This document shows positions 1 through 8,585 of a DNA stretch of 64,000 nucleotides, one piece after another (the stretch's first letter is position 1; the number at the start of each line of letters is the position of its first letter). The notes beneath the pieces were generated by a model. That model made no database searches and was not told the DNA's origin. It saw only the letters and a list, made by a program, of their open reading frames with translations. This DNA comes from Natrinema saccharevitans (GTDB lineage: Archaea; Halobacteriota; Halobacteria; Halobacteriales; Natrialbaceae): positions 1,984,001 through 2,048,000 of the forward strand of contig NZ_LWLN01000001.1 of the NCBI RefSeq assembly GCF_001953745.1, read 5' to 3'. The translations under genes were made by a program, and so were the position numbers.

Positions 1-301
1 TGTGTGCGAGTGGCTTCTCGACGAGGACGTCGCGGCCGGCCTCGAGGGCCGCGACGGCGATGGGTTCGTGGAATCGGTTGGGCGTCGTCACGATGACGGC
101 GTCGACCGCCGCGTCCTCGAGGAGATCGTCGTGGGTCTCGTAGGTGCGCGCGCCGAACTCCTCGGCGAAGCGGTCGCGCTGCTCGGGGACGAGGTCCGCG
201 CCCGCGACGACGTCAGCGCCGAGATCGCGGACGCTTCGCGCGTGGAGGGTTCCCATCCCGCCGAGGCCGACGATGCCGACCCCGATCCCGCCGCCGATCA
301 T
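1..301 (-). CDS. Gfo/Idh/MocA-family oxidoreductase, N-terminal part (runs off the left edge)
   Basis: Reading the minus strand from an ATG at 301 gives about 100 residues open to the window edge. It starts MIGGGIGVGIVGLGGMG, a glycine-rich Rossmann nucleotide-binding loop, continues with a VTTPNRFHEP segment and reaches EKPL, the family motif whose lysine contributes to catalysis. These are the usual N-terminal landmarks of Gfo/Idh/MocA NAD(P)-dependent sugar or polyol dehydrogenases. The rest of the gene lies outside the window, so the substrate cannot be judged. It is divergent from the ThuA-like gene at 571; ThuA-like proteins and this dehydrogenase family are often linked in sugar-metabolism loci, so a shared carbohydrate role is plausible but inferred. 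Confidence 0.85.
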   Translation of the reverse strand, partial: MIGGGIGVGIVGLGGMGTLHARSVRDLGADVVAGADLVPEQRDRFAEEFGARTYETHDDLLEDAAVDAVIVTTPNRFHEPIAVAALEAGRDVLVEKPLAH

Positions 302-570
302 CGTTCAACCCCCGATTGCGTCGCATCGGCGAACGACCCGCAGTGAGAAAAATGTCGTTTCGATGGTGTCTGTGGTCGATCCCGTTCCATAGAGAGTGGC
401 GGTCGGCGATCGAAATAAGGGTTGTGACCGATTAATCTATGCAGTTTTTCGGATATTCGTGTTTTACTATGCTATTACTGTGTGGTAGCCGAATGTGTAT
501 CGAATATCTGATCGTTCCTGCCTTTCCGGAACGGCCGGCAGTATAAGCCGCCGGGGAGCGGAGAGCGGCC

Positions 571-1266
571 ATGGTCGCAGTCACCGTCTGGAACGAGTAC
601 CGCCACGAACGGACGGACGACGCCGTCGCCACGGTCTACCCCGACGGCATCCACGAGACGATCGCCGAGGCGCTCGCCGACGACCACGATGTCCGGACCG
701 CGACGCTCGACGACCCCGACCACGGGCTCACCGACGCGGCCCTCTCGGCGACGGACGTCCTCCTGTGGTGGGGCCACGAGGCCCACGACGAGGTGACGGA
801 CCGGGTCGTCGATCGGGTGCAGGAACGGGTCCTCGAGGGGATGGGATTCGTCCCGCTGCACTCGGCTCACTACTCGAAGCCGTTCAAGCGACTCATGGGG
901 ACATCCTGTAGCCTCCAGTATCGCGAGGACGGCGAGGCGGAGCGGCTCTGGGTCGTCGATCCCGGCCATCCGATCGCCGACGGCCTCGCGGAATCGATCG
1001 CCCTCCCCGAGACGGAGATGTACGGCGAGCCGTTCGACGTGCCCGAGCCCGACCGACTGGTGTTCGTCAGCTGGTTCGCTGGCGGGGAGGTGTTCCGCAG
1101 CGGCTGCTGTTATCGGCGCGGAAACGGTCGGATCTTCTACTTTCGGCCGGGCCACGAGACGTATCCGATCTACGAGGACGAGAGGGTTCGGCGCGTCCTG
1201 CACAACGCCGTCGAGTGGGCGGCCCCGACCGAGGGCTCGCCGCGGACGTTCGGGGAGCGCGAGTAG
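571..1266 (+). CDS. ThuA-like domain protein (trehalose-utilization family)
   Basis: A 231-residue cytoplasmic protein starting [14 protein letters not shown]. The early VTVWNE segment, a [12 protein letters not shown] stretch, and the [14 protein letters not shown] segment around residues 60-75 match the class-I glutamine-amidotransferase-like fold of the ThuA family. A later [15 protein letters not shown] segment also fits. ThuA-family proteins are associated with sugar (trehalose, glucoside) catabolism, but their exact reaction is poorly defined. The divergent Gfo/Idh/MocA dehydrogenase (1-301) supports a carbohydrate role. The ATG lies 269 bp from the dehydrogenase start in an AT-richer gap that must hold both promoters. 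The family call is firm; substrate is unknown. Confidence 0.85.
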   Translation: MVAVTVWNEYRHERTDDAVATVYPDGIHETIAEALADDHDVRTATLDDPDHGLTDAALSATDVLLWWGHEAHDEVTDRVVDRVQERVLEGMGFVPLHSAHYSKPFKRLMGTSCSLQYREDGEAERLWVVDPGHPIADGLAESIALPETEMYGEPFDVPEPDRLVFVSWFAGGEVFRSGCCYRRGNGRIFYFRPGHETYPIYEDERVRRVLHNAVEWAAPTEGSPRTFGERE

Positions 1267-1271
1267 TCCCC

Positions 1272-2564
1272 TCAGCCGCTTCGCTGCGTATCGACCAATT
1301 CGACGACGACCTCGAGATCGACGCCGACCGCCGACGCCAGCCGGTCGCGGACGTCGTCGGCGAAGTCGCCCGGGAGCAGCTCGCCCGGCGGCCGTTCGAC
1401 GAGAACGGTGATGACGGGCCGATCGCCGGTGTAGACGTCGACGAGTTCGTAGTCGACGTCGCTCTCACGGAAGGACAGGCCGGTCCCGTCCGTCCGCCCC
1501 TCGTCGCTCATCGCCTCGAGTTCGGTCTTCGCATCGTGTTCGACGGCGGCAGTACGGTACGTCCCGTACGTGACGCCGCCGAGGACGACGGAGAGAACGA
1601 CGATCGCCACGAGGAGGACGACGATTCGCGAGCGGAGGCGACCGTAGACGCGATCGATGTCCGCGGTCCGGTGCGGTCGGTAGCCGGACGCCCACAGCAG
1701 CAACAGCGCCGTGAGGTTGATCGAGAGCATGTTCACGAGAACGAGCGTCCCGGCGGTGACGACGACTTCCGGGTTCCCCCAGGCGATTCCGAGCCCCGCG
1801 GTGGCGGCGGGAGGAACGAGCGCGACGGCGATCGCGACGCCGACGAGGACCGAGCCGACGTTCCGAGTGAGGCTGACGACGGCGGCCACGCCCGAGCCCA
1901 GCGCGAGAAACAACGCGAGAACGTTCGGCGTGATCCGCTCGTGGATCTGGGGTACCGTCGTGATGTCGAACCCCGGCGGGAGCAACACCGTCCCCCTGAG
2001 CCCCCACCCGATCAGCGCCGCCGTCGCGATCGCGACGACCAGCCCGACCCCCTGCAGGACGACGCCACGTGTCGCGAGCGACTCGTCGTCGACGATCACG
2101 CCGACGCTCGCCGCGAGTGCGGGCCCCATCAGCGGGGCGACGACCATCGCGCCGATGATCGTCGCCGCCGAGTCCAGCAACAGTCCCGCCGTCGCGATCG
2201 CCGTACTCACGACGAGCAGACTGAAGTACGTCGACGCCGCGGGCGCGAGGTCGGCCGCTCGCGCCCGGAGTTCCTCCCGCGAGATCCGCGTCCCGGAAGC
2301 CGGCCCGGCGACGGCGTCGGTTCGACTCGAGACGATCACCTCGGCCGCCGTGACGACCGTGTACGACCGTTCGTCGAGGCCCGCGTCTCGGAGAGCGGAC
2401 AGCAGCGGTTCGACGCCCGACGGCGAAAGCGGAATCGAGACGACGGCCTCGAACTCGCCGCGGTCCGTATCCCGGGCGACGCTGTAATCGACACCGGCTT
2501 CGTCCGCCGTCTCGAGGACGCGGTCCAGCTCGCCTCGGGGGACGAATACCTGTACGAGACGCAT
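1272..2564 (-). CDS. DUF389 / TIGR00341-type membrane protein
   Basis: A 430-residue protein. Residues 1-75 form a soluble domain (MRLVQVFVPRGELDRVLETA) predicted to resemble a ferredoxin-like fold. About seven hydrophobic helices follow between residues 125 and 345, including GAMVVAPLMGPALAASVGVI and VALVPPAATAGLGIAWGNPE. This layout and the APLMGP and VPPAATAG segments are characteristic of DUF389 (TIGR00341 in archaea). Residues 350-430 form an acidic soluble tail. The family's function is not established; it is a polytopic cytoplasmic-membrane protein. It converges with the ThuA-like gene, whose stop is 6 bp away, so the two are not co-transcribed. Confidence 0.85.
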   Translation of the reverse strand: MRLVQVFVPRGELDRVLETADEAGVDYSVARDTDRGEFEAVVSIPLSPSGVEPLLSALRDAGLDERSYTVVTAAEVIVSSRTDAVAGPASGTRISREELRARAADLAPAASTYFSLLVVSTAIATAGLLLDSAATIIGAMVVAPLMGPALAASVGVIVDDESLATRGVVLQGVGLVVAIATAALIGWGLRGTVLLPPGFDITTVPQIHERITPNVLALFLALGSGVAAVVSLTRNVGSVLVGVAIAVALVPPAATAGLGIAWGNPEVVVTAGTLVLVNMLSINLTALLLLWASGYRPHRTADIDRVYGRLRSRIVVLLVAIVVLSVVLGGVTYGTYRTAAVEHDAKTELEAMSDEGRTDGTGLSFRESDVDYELVDVYTGDRPVITVLVERPPGELLPGDFADDVRDRLASAVGVDLEVVVELVDTQRSG

Positions 2565-2659
2565 ACGGACCGTACGTCAGAGAGCGGTATAGGCTGTCGT
2601 CACGCGGCCGCGACTGTCGACCGTGTTGACGGGTCGACCGATCTATCGGTCGAGGCGGC

Positions 2660-3511
2660 TCACAACTCCTGGCACCCCTCGTCGGTGACGACGCTCTCGA
2701 GGAGGTCGACCGGGGTCGCGTCGTAGGCGGGGTTCTCGACGGCGAACCCGTCGGCGGGTTCGGCCATTACCTCGCTGCTGGACCGGTGTTCGTTCTCGAA
2801 GACGAATCCCTCGGAGACGATCTTCGAGGACGCCCCGAGGACCGTGACCGGCACGTCGAGCCGGTCGGCCGTCGACGCGATCGGGAAGGTTCCGACCCGG
2901 TTGTACAGCGTGTCCTCGACGATACAGTCCATGCCGACGACGACCCGGTCGCACTCCGCGAGGTAGATCCCGTGTGCGCCGTCGGTGATCAGCGTCGCGT
3001 CGACGCCGTCCATGGCGGCCAGTTCCCGCGCGGTCTTGCGGCCGAGATACCGCGGTCGGGCCTCGGTGACGTAGACGTCGACGGTCTTGCCCGCGTCGGT
3101 CGCTTGCTCGAGGGCCGCCTGGACGGTCGAGGAGTAGTCGTGGACCAAAAGCGTCGCGCCGTCTTCGAGGACGTCGACGGCGTTCTCGGCCGCCAACTGC
3201 TTGCCGGACTCGATCCGCGAGACGACCGCGTCGATCGTCTCGCTGGTGAGCCGTTGGGCGTCCTCGACGCTGTCGAGATCGGCGTCGGCCACGTCGTCGA
3301 CGACCTCCCGAACCGCGTTCTGCAGCGAGGCGTGAGAGGGGTTTGCCCCCCGCAGCACGGAGCCGTTGCGCTCGAGGGCGCGGACGTACTCCTCGACGGT
3401 GGCGAACTCCCGTTCGGTCAACTCCTCGAGGGCCTGGGCGGCGCGGACCGCAACCACCGAGGAACTGTGCGTCTGCATCTCCCGAATTTCCTCGGCCGTC
3501 TCGTCGATCAT
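2660..3511 (-). CDS. aIF-2B-like / ribose-1,5-bisphosphate isomerase-family protein
   Basis: A 283-residue soluble protein starting MIDETAEEIREMQTHSSSVV. The second half carries the eIF-2B alpha/beta/delta-like Rossmann segment (TLLVHDYSSTVQ, VYVTEARPRYLGRKTA, LITDGAHGIYLAECDRVVVG, NRVGTFPIASTADRLDVPVT). Archaeal members include ribose-1,5-bisphosphate isomerase of the AMP/type III RuBisCO pathway as well as proteins named eIF-2B by homology. The loop here reads DCIVEDTLYNRVGT, not the more usual NG.v.NKIGT version, so the R15P reaction is not assured. An ATG nine codons upstream (3538) is possible; 3511 was chosen because MIDET starts the conserved part. Confidence 0.75.
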   Translation of the reverse strand: MIDETAEEIREMQTHSSSVVAVRAAQALEELTEREFATVEEYVRALERNGSVLRGANPSHASLQNAVREVVDDVADADLDSVEDAQRLTSETIDAVVSRIESGKQLAAENAVDVLEDGATLLVHDYSSTVQAALEQATDAGKTVDVYVTEARPRYLGRKTARELAAMDGVDATLITDGAHGIYLAECDRVVVGMDCIVEDTLYNRVGTFPIASTADRLDVPVTVLGASSKIVSEGFVFENEHRSSSEVMAEPADGFAVENPAYDATPVDLLESVVTDEGCQEL

Positions 3512-3589
3512 ACCTACACGGTTTCCCGTCAGCGCCAAAGGTGTTCCGGGTACTCTCAGGCGAACTCCTGCGTCGTCCTCGCCTCGCCG

Positions 3590-3913
3590 TCACTCGGTTT
3601 CGCCGAACTCAAATTGGCGGCGCAACTCGGCTTCGATCCGGGCGACGAGCGCCTCGAGGACGGTGTCGAACCCCTCGCGGTCGCCCACCGAGCCGACTCG
3701 CTCCCGTGGGTTGTCGGGGAGTTCGACGCGGAATTCACCGTTCCCTTCGTAGAACGGCTCGCTTTCGCTCAGTATTTTCCGGTCGATCGCTTTGAGGATC
3801 GCCGAGTCGTACTGACCGTGAAGCTGTTGGTAGGCCTCCGAGTAGGCCGCCTCGAGTTCCTCGAAGTAGTACACGTATTTCTCCTCGAACTTCTCGGGGT
3901 CGAACTCGGTCAT
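3590..3913 (-). CDS. Conserved haloarchaeal protein, probably DUF5783 family
   Basis: A 107-residue acidic soluble protein starting MTEFDPEKFEEKYVYYFEEL, with no signal peptide or membrane segment. It is predicted mostly helical, with a charged N-terminal half and a C-terminal helix ending in AELRRQFEFGETE. The opening resembles the haloarchaeal DUF5783 group as recalled; this cannot be verified without a search. No function is known. It lies upstream of the aIF-2B-like gene on the same strand with a 78-bp gap and is divergent from the zinc-finger gene at 4005. Confidence 0.7.
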   Translation of the reverse strand: MTEFDPEKFEEKYVYYFEELEAAYSEAYQQLHGQYDSAILKAIDRKILSESEPFYEGNGEFRVELPDNPRERVGSVGDREGFDTVLEALVARIEAELRRQFEFGETE

Positions 3914-4004
3914 GGGCGTCCATCGGCGTCTGATCGGGTAAACCGTTCGGGACCGCGCCCGACCGCAGCGAACGGTATAGGTTCCCCCACCCCCTAGCCG
4001 TCAC

Positions 4005-4328
4005 ATGACCGTCACCGTCCGCTACACCTGTCCCCACTGCAACGCCATGGTCAGCCTCGAGCGACCGCCGGACCTGGCAGACCGGTCGGTCACGAAGGTC
4101 CGCCAGCCGGGCTGGGAGTACGCGAGCCCGGACGACCCCGACCGCGAGTCGGCCGACGGGATCGAGTTCGTCTGCGGCGAGGACGGCCCCGTCACCGACC
4201 TCGAGGGCGAACCGGTCGAGGGCTGTGGCCGCCCGTTCTACCTGAACTTCGTCCGCTACGAGCAGGGGGTCGAACTCGAGCCCGAGCCGCCGACCTACGG
4301 CGGGCCGCGGTTCGACTTCATGCGGTGA
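4005..4328 (+). CDS. Small zinc-finger-containing conserved protein
   Basis: A 107-residue protein with an N-terminal CPHC knuckle (residues 9-12, in TVRYTCPHCNAMVSLERP). A second pair of cysteines sits further on (FVCGEDG and EGCGRPFYL, residues about 57 and 76), so one split zinc ribbon is likely. There is no recognisable catalytic domain and no membrane segment. It could be a nucleic-acid or protein binding adaptor, but nothing in the sequence decides this. The start ATG follows a short gap after the divergent 3590-3913 gene. Confidence 0.7.
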   Translation: MTVTVRYTCPHCNAMVSLERPPDLADRSVTKVRQPGWEYASPDDPDRESADGIEFVCGEDGPVTDLEGEPVEGCGRPFYLNFVRYEQGVELEPEPPTYGGPRFDFMR

Positions 4329-4398
4329 TCGCGTCGAGCGGCGCGCTCGAGGGCCGTTTCGCCACGAAACTTATGCCGCGACCCGATCACGTCGGCCC

Positions 4399-5214
4399 AT
4401 GAGCGACCCGCTTCCCGAAGCGCGATCGTCGGAGCCGATCACGGTCGAGTCGCTGACGACGGACCTCCGCGACCTCGGCGTGACGGCGGGAGAGACGGTG
4501 CTTGTCCACGGCTCGCTGTCCTCTCTGGGATGGGTCTGTGGCGGCGCTCCTGCCGTGGTCGACGCCCTCCAGCGCGTCGTCGGCGAGGAGGGTACCCTCG
4601 TGATGCCGACGCACTCGCCCGGCAACAGGGACCCCACGAACATGGGGTCCCCGCCGGTCCCCGACTCCTGGTACGACACGGTTCGAGAGGAGATGCCGCC
4701 GTATCGCCCCGCCGCGACGCCGACCCAGGGGATGGGAGCCATCCCCGAGTGTTTCCGCTCGTATCCCGGTGTCCGCCGGAGCGCCCACCCGCAACACTCC
4801 TTCGCCGCGTGGGGGGCCGACGCCGAGTTCGTTACCGAGGAGCACCCGTACGACGACTCGCTCGGCGAATCGTCGCCGCTCGCCCGGCTCTACGAGCTCG
4901 AGAGCCGGGTCCTGTTTCTCGGTACCACTCACGCGACGAACACCTCGCTCCACCTCGCGGAGTATCGCGCGGACATCGACCTCGAGCGGACGAGCCACGC
5001 CAGCGCAGTGATCGTCGACGGCGAACGCGAGTGGGTCGAGTGGGAGGACCTCGACATCGACGACGGCGACTTCCCGGACTGCGGCGAGACGTTCGAACGC
5101 GCCCGCCCGGCCGCGTTCGAAGCCGGCCGGGTGGGCGTCGGCGACGCGAAGCTGCTCGCCCAGCGGCCGCTCGTCGATTTCGCCGTCGAGTGGTTCGAGG
5201 CGAATCGCGGGTAA
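4399..5214 (+). CDS. AAC(3)-family N-acetyltransferase
   Basis: A 271-residue protein matching the Antibiotic_NAT (aminoglycoside 3-N-acetyltransferase) family. Visible motifs are ETVLVHGSLSSLGWVCGG near residue 35, EGTLVMPTHSP, GMGAIPECFRSYPGVRRSAHPQHSF with the family R-S-x-H-P signature, and VLFLGTTHATNTSLHLAEY. The family transfers acetyl from acetyl-CoA to an amino group. In environmental archaea the natural acceptor is generally unknown, so the antibiotic name should be read only as homology. It precedes the Mrp ATPase gene by 112 bp on the same strand, with no reason to assume a shared job. Confidence 0.85.
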   Translation: MSDPLPEARSSEPITVESLTTDLRDLGVTAGETVLVHGSLSSLGWVCGGAPAVVDALQRVVGEEGTLVMPTHSPGNRDPTNMGSPPVPDSWYDTVREEMPPYRPAATPTQGMGAIPECFRSYPGVRRSAHPQHSFAAWGADAEFVTEEHPYDDSLGESSPLARLYELESRVLFLGTTHATNTSLHLAEYRADIDLERTSHASAVIVDGEREWVEWEDLDIDDGDFPDCGETFERARPAAFEAGRVGVGDAKLLAQRPLVDFAVEWFEANRG

Positions 5215-5326
5215 GTGACCCGTTCGCGATCGACCGCTCCCCGGTGCCGTCGATCTCACGAGACCGGCGGCGACGCTCTCCTCCGGTGAACACAACCCTT
5301 TTCGAGCGTCGGACGAACCTATCGAC

Positions 5327-6403
5327 ATGGACGAAGCCGCCGTTCGCGACCGCCTCCGGACGGTCGAGGATCCGGAACTCGGCGACGACATCGTGTCGCT
5401 CGGACTGGTCAACGACATCACGGTCGACGGCGACGAGGTCGCGATCGATCTCGCACTCGGCGCTCCCTACTCCCCCAGCGAGAGCGACATCGCCGCCGAC
5501 GTTCGCGAGATCCTGACCGACGCGGGCCTCGAGCCGGACCTGACCGCCAGCGTCCCGGACCGCGACGACCTCACGAGCGAGGACCAGGTCCTGCCGAACG
5601 TCAAGAACGTCATCGCCGTCGCCTCCGGGAAGGGCGGCGTCGGCAAGTCGACCGTCGCGGTCAACCTCGCGGCCGGTCTCTCGCAACTGGGAGCCCGCGT
5701 CGGCCTCTTTGACGCCGACGTCTACGGCCCGAACGTCCCGCGGATGCTCGACGCCGACGAGCCGCCGATGGCCACCGAAGACGAGACGCTGGTCCCCCCC
5801 GAGAAGTACGGCGTGAAGCTGATGAGCATGGCCTTTCTCACCGGCGAGGACGACCCCGTCATCTGGCGCGGCCCGATGGTCCACAAGGTCATCACCCAAC
5901 TCACGGAAGACGTCGAGTGGGGCCACCTCGACTACCTCGTCGTCGACCTCCCGCCGGGGACCGGCGACACCCAGCTGACGATGCTCCAGACCATGCCCGT
6001 CACCGGCGCGGTCATCGTCACGACGCCACAGGACGTCGCACTGGACGACGCCCGCAAGGGCCTCGAGATGTTCGCCAAACACGACACCGTCGTGTTGGGG
6101 ATCGCCGAGAACATGTCGACGTTCGCCTGTCCCGACTGCGGCGGCGAACACGACATCTTCGGCTCCGGCGGGGGCGAATCGTTCGCCGAGGAACACGAAC
6201 TGCCCTTCCTCGGCTCGATCCCGCTTGACCCCGCCGTCCGCGAGGGCGGCGACGGCGGCGAGCCGACGGTGCTGAAAGACGGCGACGCGACCAGCGACGC
6301 CCTCCGGACGATCACCGAAAACGTCGCTAACAATACCGGGATCGTCCACCGGCAGGCCGTCTCTCAGGGCCGGCGCAACGAGGCCGCCTCGCCCGACCGA
6401 TGA
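5327..6403 (+). CDS. Mrp/NBP35-type P-loop ATPase, iron-sulfur carrier
   Basis: A 358-residue cytoplasmic protein with two parts. Residues 1-75 form a MIP18 (DUF59) domain (VEDPELGDDIVSLGLVND). It is followed by an Mrp/ApbC ATPase with the deviant Walker A VASGKGGVGKSTVAVNLA near residue 100 and the DLPPGTGDTQLT segment. The paired cysteines CPDCGG near residue 268 are the expected Fe-S cluster bridging motif of the homodimer. The family carries or transfers Fe-S clusters to apoproteins. The last codons overlap the next ATG by four bases (ATGA), so the 86-residue protein downstream is probably translated from the same mRNA. Confidence 0.92.
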   Translation: MDEAAVRDRLRTVEDPELGDDIVSLGLVNDITVDGDEVAIDLALGAPYSPSESDIAADVREILTDAGLEPDLTASVPDRDDLTSEDQVLPNVKNVIAVASGKGGVGKSTVAVNLAAGLSQLGARVGLFDADVYGPNVPRMLDADEPPMATEDETLVPPEKYGVKLMSMAFLTGEDDPVIWRGPMVHKVITQLTEDVEWGHLDYLVVDLPPGTGDTQLTMLQTMPVTGAVIVTTPQDVALDDARKGLEMFAKHDTVVLGIAENMSTFACPDCGGEHDIFGSGGGESFAEEHELPFLGSIPLDPAVREGGDGGEPTVLKDGDATSDALRTITENVANNTGIVHRQAVSQGRRNEAASPDR

Positions 6404-6660
6404 CCGACGGCGGCGACGACAACGAAGGGGACGGTCCCGTCGGGACGGACGGGTTCGAGCCCGATCCCGAACGCGTGGAACGGCTGCGAGAGATCGCGGA
6501 CGACGTCCGCGGCGAGACCAGCGAGAGCAAACAGCTCGCGAACGTCCTCTACCGGACGAGCGACCTCTACGACGACGAGGAGGAGACTACGCCCGAGGAA
6601 ATCGTCCGCAACGTCAAGTTCATCCTCGAGGTCAACGACCGCGGCGGCCTCGGCCGCTGA
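6400..6660 (+). CDS. Conserved small acidic protein coupled to Mrp
   Basis: An 86-residue, very acidic soluble protein. After a Gly/Asp-rich N-terminus it has a helical core (ERVERLREIADDVRGETSES) and a C-terminus EEIVRNVKFILEVNDRGGLGR. I do not recognise a characterised domain. The start overlaps the Mrp stop in an ATGA arrangement, a strong sign of translational coupling. A role connected with Mrp is possible, but only context suggests it. Confidence 0.75.
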   Translation: MTDGGDDNEGDGPVGTDGFEPDPERVERLREIADDVRGETSESKQLANVLYRTSDLYDDEEETTPEEIVRNVKFILEVNDRGGLGR

Positions 6661-6730
6661 GGCGGGTCGATAGCGGTCCCGGCCGGCCCCTCGACGCGGC
6701 GCTTTTGTCGATCCGCCTCGAGGGGCCACT

Positions 6731-7372
6731 GTGGACGCGAACCAACGGTCTCGAGCGAACCCCTACGGCATGGACGAGGACTGCCGGAACTGTCCGGCGC
6801 TCTGTGAGACGCGCGCGCAAGTCGTCCACGGCTACGGCGACGTGGGCGCGGACTTTCTGTTCGTCGGCGAGCGGCCGACCGCCCGCGCCGACGAAACGGG
6901 CGTCCCCTTCGCCGGCGCGGGCGGCAGCGACGGCGACGGTGGCTTGCGGCGGCTGCTCGAGCGACTCGGCCTCTGTGCCGTCGACTCGCCGGCCGACGAC
7001 CCCGCCCTCGAGAACGTCTACCTGACGACCCTCACGCGCTGTCGGGACCCCGACCGTCGACCGACCGACGAGGAGATCGGCAACTGTGAGCCGTATCTCA
7101 GCGCGGAGATCAGGATGATAAACCCCGAGATCCTGATCCCGGTCGGCGAGCGTGCGCTTTCGGAACTCGGCCGCGAGTACACCACGACTACCGCGGCGGA
7201 CCTCGGGTTCCCGGACGATCACGCGCGGCGCATCCGGGGCCGAGGCTTCGAACTCGTGCCGATGATCGACCCCCGCGAGCAGACCGCCGAGCAGACGCAG
7301 GCGTGGCTCGAGGCGTTCGTCGAGTTGATGGCGTCGGACTATCGACAGACGAAGGGGCGGCGGGAACGGTAA
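6731..7372 (+). CDS. Uracil-DNA glycosylase superfamily protein (4Fe-4S type)
   Basis: A 213-residue protein. An N-terminal CRNCPALCETR and a second pair, TRCRDPDRRPTDEEIGNC (two cysteines 14 residues apart), give the four cysteines expected for the 4Fe-4S cluster of family 4/5 uracil-DNA glycosylases. DFLFVGERPTARADETGVPF and PEILIPVGERALSELG fit the alpha/beta core. The family's usual GExPGxxED active-site loop is replaced by GERPTARADETG, so catalysis may differ. The start is the GTG at 6731; an ATG at 6770 would remove the first 13 residues but still keep the cysteines. The expected role is base-excision repair of deaminated cytosine. Confidence 0.8.
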   Translation: MDANQRSRANPYGMDEDCRNCPALCETRAQVVHGYGDVGADFLFVGERPTARADETGVPFAGAGGSDGDGGLRRLLERLGLCAVDSPADDPALENVYLTTLTRCRDPDRRPTDEEIGNCEPYLSAEIRMINPEILIPVGERALSELGREYTTTTAADLGFPDDHARRIRGRGFELVPMIDPREQTAEQTQAWLEAFVELMASDYRQTKGRRER

Positions 7373-7396
7373 GGAAGTGAGGGTGATCGCGGGCGG

Positions 7397-7615
7397 CTAC
7401 CAGTAGGGGTTCTCACGCCAGCGGCCCGAGCCGATGCCCGATGCGATCAGCGCGCCGACGGCGACGACGGCGACGACGAGAACGCCGATCGACGGCGCGA
7501 GGTAGTCGCCGGGCGAGTCGATCAGATAGCCGGTTCCGAACCCATACAGGCCGAGGACCGCCAGCGCGGCGACGACGGCCGTCGCGACCAGTCCAGCGAT
7601 CGAACGTTCGTCCAT
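7397..7615 (-). CDS. Small two-helix membrane protein
   Basis: A 72-residue protein starting MDERSIAGLVATAV. It has two hydrophobic segments, roughly residues 6-27 and 40-60, separated by a short polar loop containing DSPGDYLAPS, and a basic-aromatic tail GRWRENPYW. It is an integral membrane protein of unknown role. A longer reading from 7639 would add eight residues, but the MDERS start places the first helix in the usual position. Confidence 0.6.
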   Translation of the reverse strand: MDERSIAGLVATAVVAALAVLGLYGFGTGYLIDSPGDYLAPSIGVLVVAVVAVGALIASGIGSGRWRENPYW

Positions 7616-7719
7616 ACCGACTCGCACGCACTCCCCCACTATAATTCGTGGTCTTTCGGTGTCGGCACCTCTCCTCGGGAAGCGCCGCGTTCAAGGCCCG
7701 CGCCCGCGGAGTACCGGCC

Positions 7720-8460
7720 ATGATCGTCGTCGTTCCGGTCGACCCGCCGCGGGACGGGCTCGTCCTGCCTACACTCTCCGCCCAGTCGCCGCTGACCGAC
7801 CCCGAGGCCGCGACCCTCTACGAAGCCGCCGTCGCCGACGTCTGCCGAGCCGTCGCCGCCAGCGGCGGTGACCTTCTGGTCAACTACCGCGACGCCGAGA
7901 CCCTGCCCGATGGCCGCGCCCACGGCGACCCCGAGGCGGATGTCCGGGCGCTAGTACGCGACGGCCTCGGCGAGGACGCCGACGTCCGGTTCGAGCGACA
8001 GGTCGGCTCGACTCGCTCGGCCCGCGTGGGCAACACGGTCTCCCACCTGCTCGAGCAGGAGGGCGCACAGAGCGTCGGCGTCCTCGAGCCGGCGGCCCCG
8101 CTCGTGGCCCGCACCGAGATCGACGGCGCGGCGATGTCGCTGCGCCGGGACGACGTCGTCCTCGGTCCCTCGACCGGCGGGTGCGTCTACTTCGCCGGCT
8201 TCTCGGACCCCATCGACTTCGCCGACGCCTACGCCGCGCCCGAACTATCGACGCTCGCCCGACGGGGGGCCGACGCCGGCCTCGGCGTCGGGTTCGCACC
8301 GATGCTCCCGACGATCCGGACGCCGGCCGGACTCTGTGAGACGATCGCCGGCCTCGAGGCGCGACGCGCGGCCGGTCGGGCGGGTGGCGAGGCGACCGCG
8401 GCGTTCGTGGGCGAACTCGGGCTTCGGGTCGGTGCGGACGGCGGGCTCGAGCGCGAATAG
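7720..8460 (+). CDS. Conserved protein, nucleotidyltransferase-like (DUF2064-like)
   Basis: A 246-residue soluble protein starting MIVVVPVDPPRDGLVLPTLS. The opening, the GDLLVNYRDAETLP segment and the RRDDVVLGPSTGGCVYFAGF segment near the middle recall the GT-A/nucleotidyltransferase fold of the DUF2064 and CofC relatives. The LGPSTGGCVYF turn resembles the DGGYxLIG-type loop. The usual DxD metal site is not clear, so activity is uncertain. The in-frame reading extends 24 codons upstream, but the ATG at 7720 fits the domain start. It is unrelated in orientation to the next feature, tRNA-Ser, 41 bp on. Confidence 0.6.
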   Translation: MIVVVPVDPPRDGLVLPTLSAQSPLTDPEAATLYEAAVADVCRAVAASGGDLLVNYRDAETLPDGRAHGDPEADVRALVRDGLGEDADVRFERQVGSTRSARVGNTVSHLLEQEGAQSVGVLEPAAPLVARTEIDGAAMSLRRDDVVLGPSTGGCVYFAGFSDPIDFADAYAAPELSTLARRGADAGLGVGFAPMLPTIRTPAGLCETIAGLEARRAAGRAGGEATAAFVGELGLRVGADGGLERE

Positions 8461-8501
8461 ACCGACAAGGCTTTTTGAGCGTGTGCGGAAGCGGTAGGTG
8501 A

Positions 8502-8585
8502 GGTGGGGTGGCAGAGCGGCCCAACGCGCCTGCCTTGAGAGCAGGTGGCTGTCAAGCCTCATGGGTTCAAATCCCATCCCCACCG
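8502..8585 (+). tRNA. tRNA-Ser (anticodon TGA)
   Basis: An 84-nt cloverleaf with acceptor GGTGGGG/CCCCACC and discriminator G8585. The anticodon stem CCTGC/GCAGG encloses loop CTTGAGA with anticodon TGA at 8536-8538, reading UCA codons. It has a long variable arm, as expected for class II tRNA-Ser, and a T arm TGGGTTCAAATCCCA. CCA is not encoded. A GCTTTT stretch directly after the 3' end could serve as the terminator. Confidence 0.95.

Noticed and set aside
1215-2726. A 503-codon plus-strand open frame
   Set aside because: It lies opposite the DUF389 gene and is almost entirely Arg, Asp and Gly; no protein-like hydrophobic pattern.
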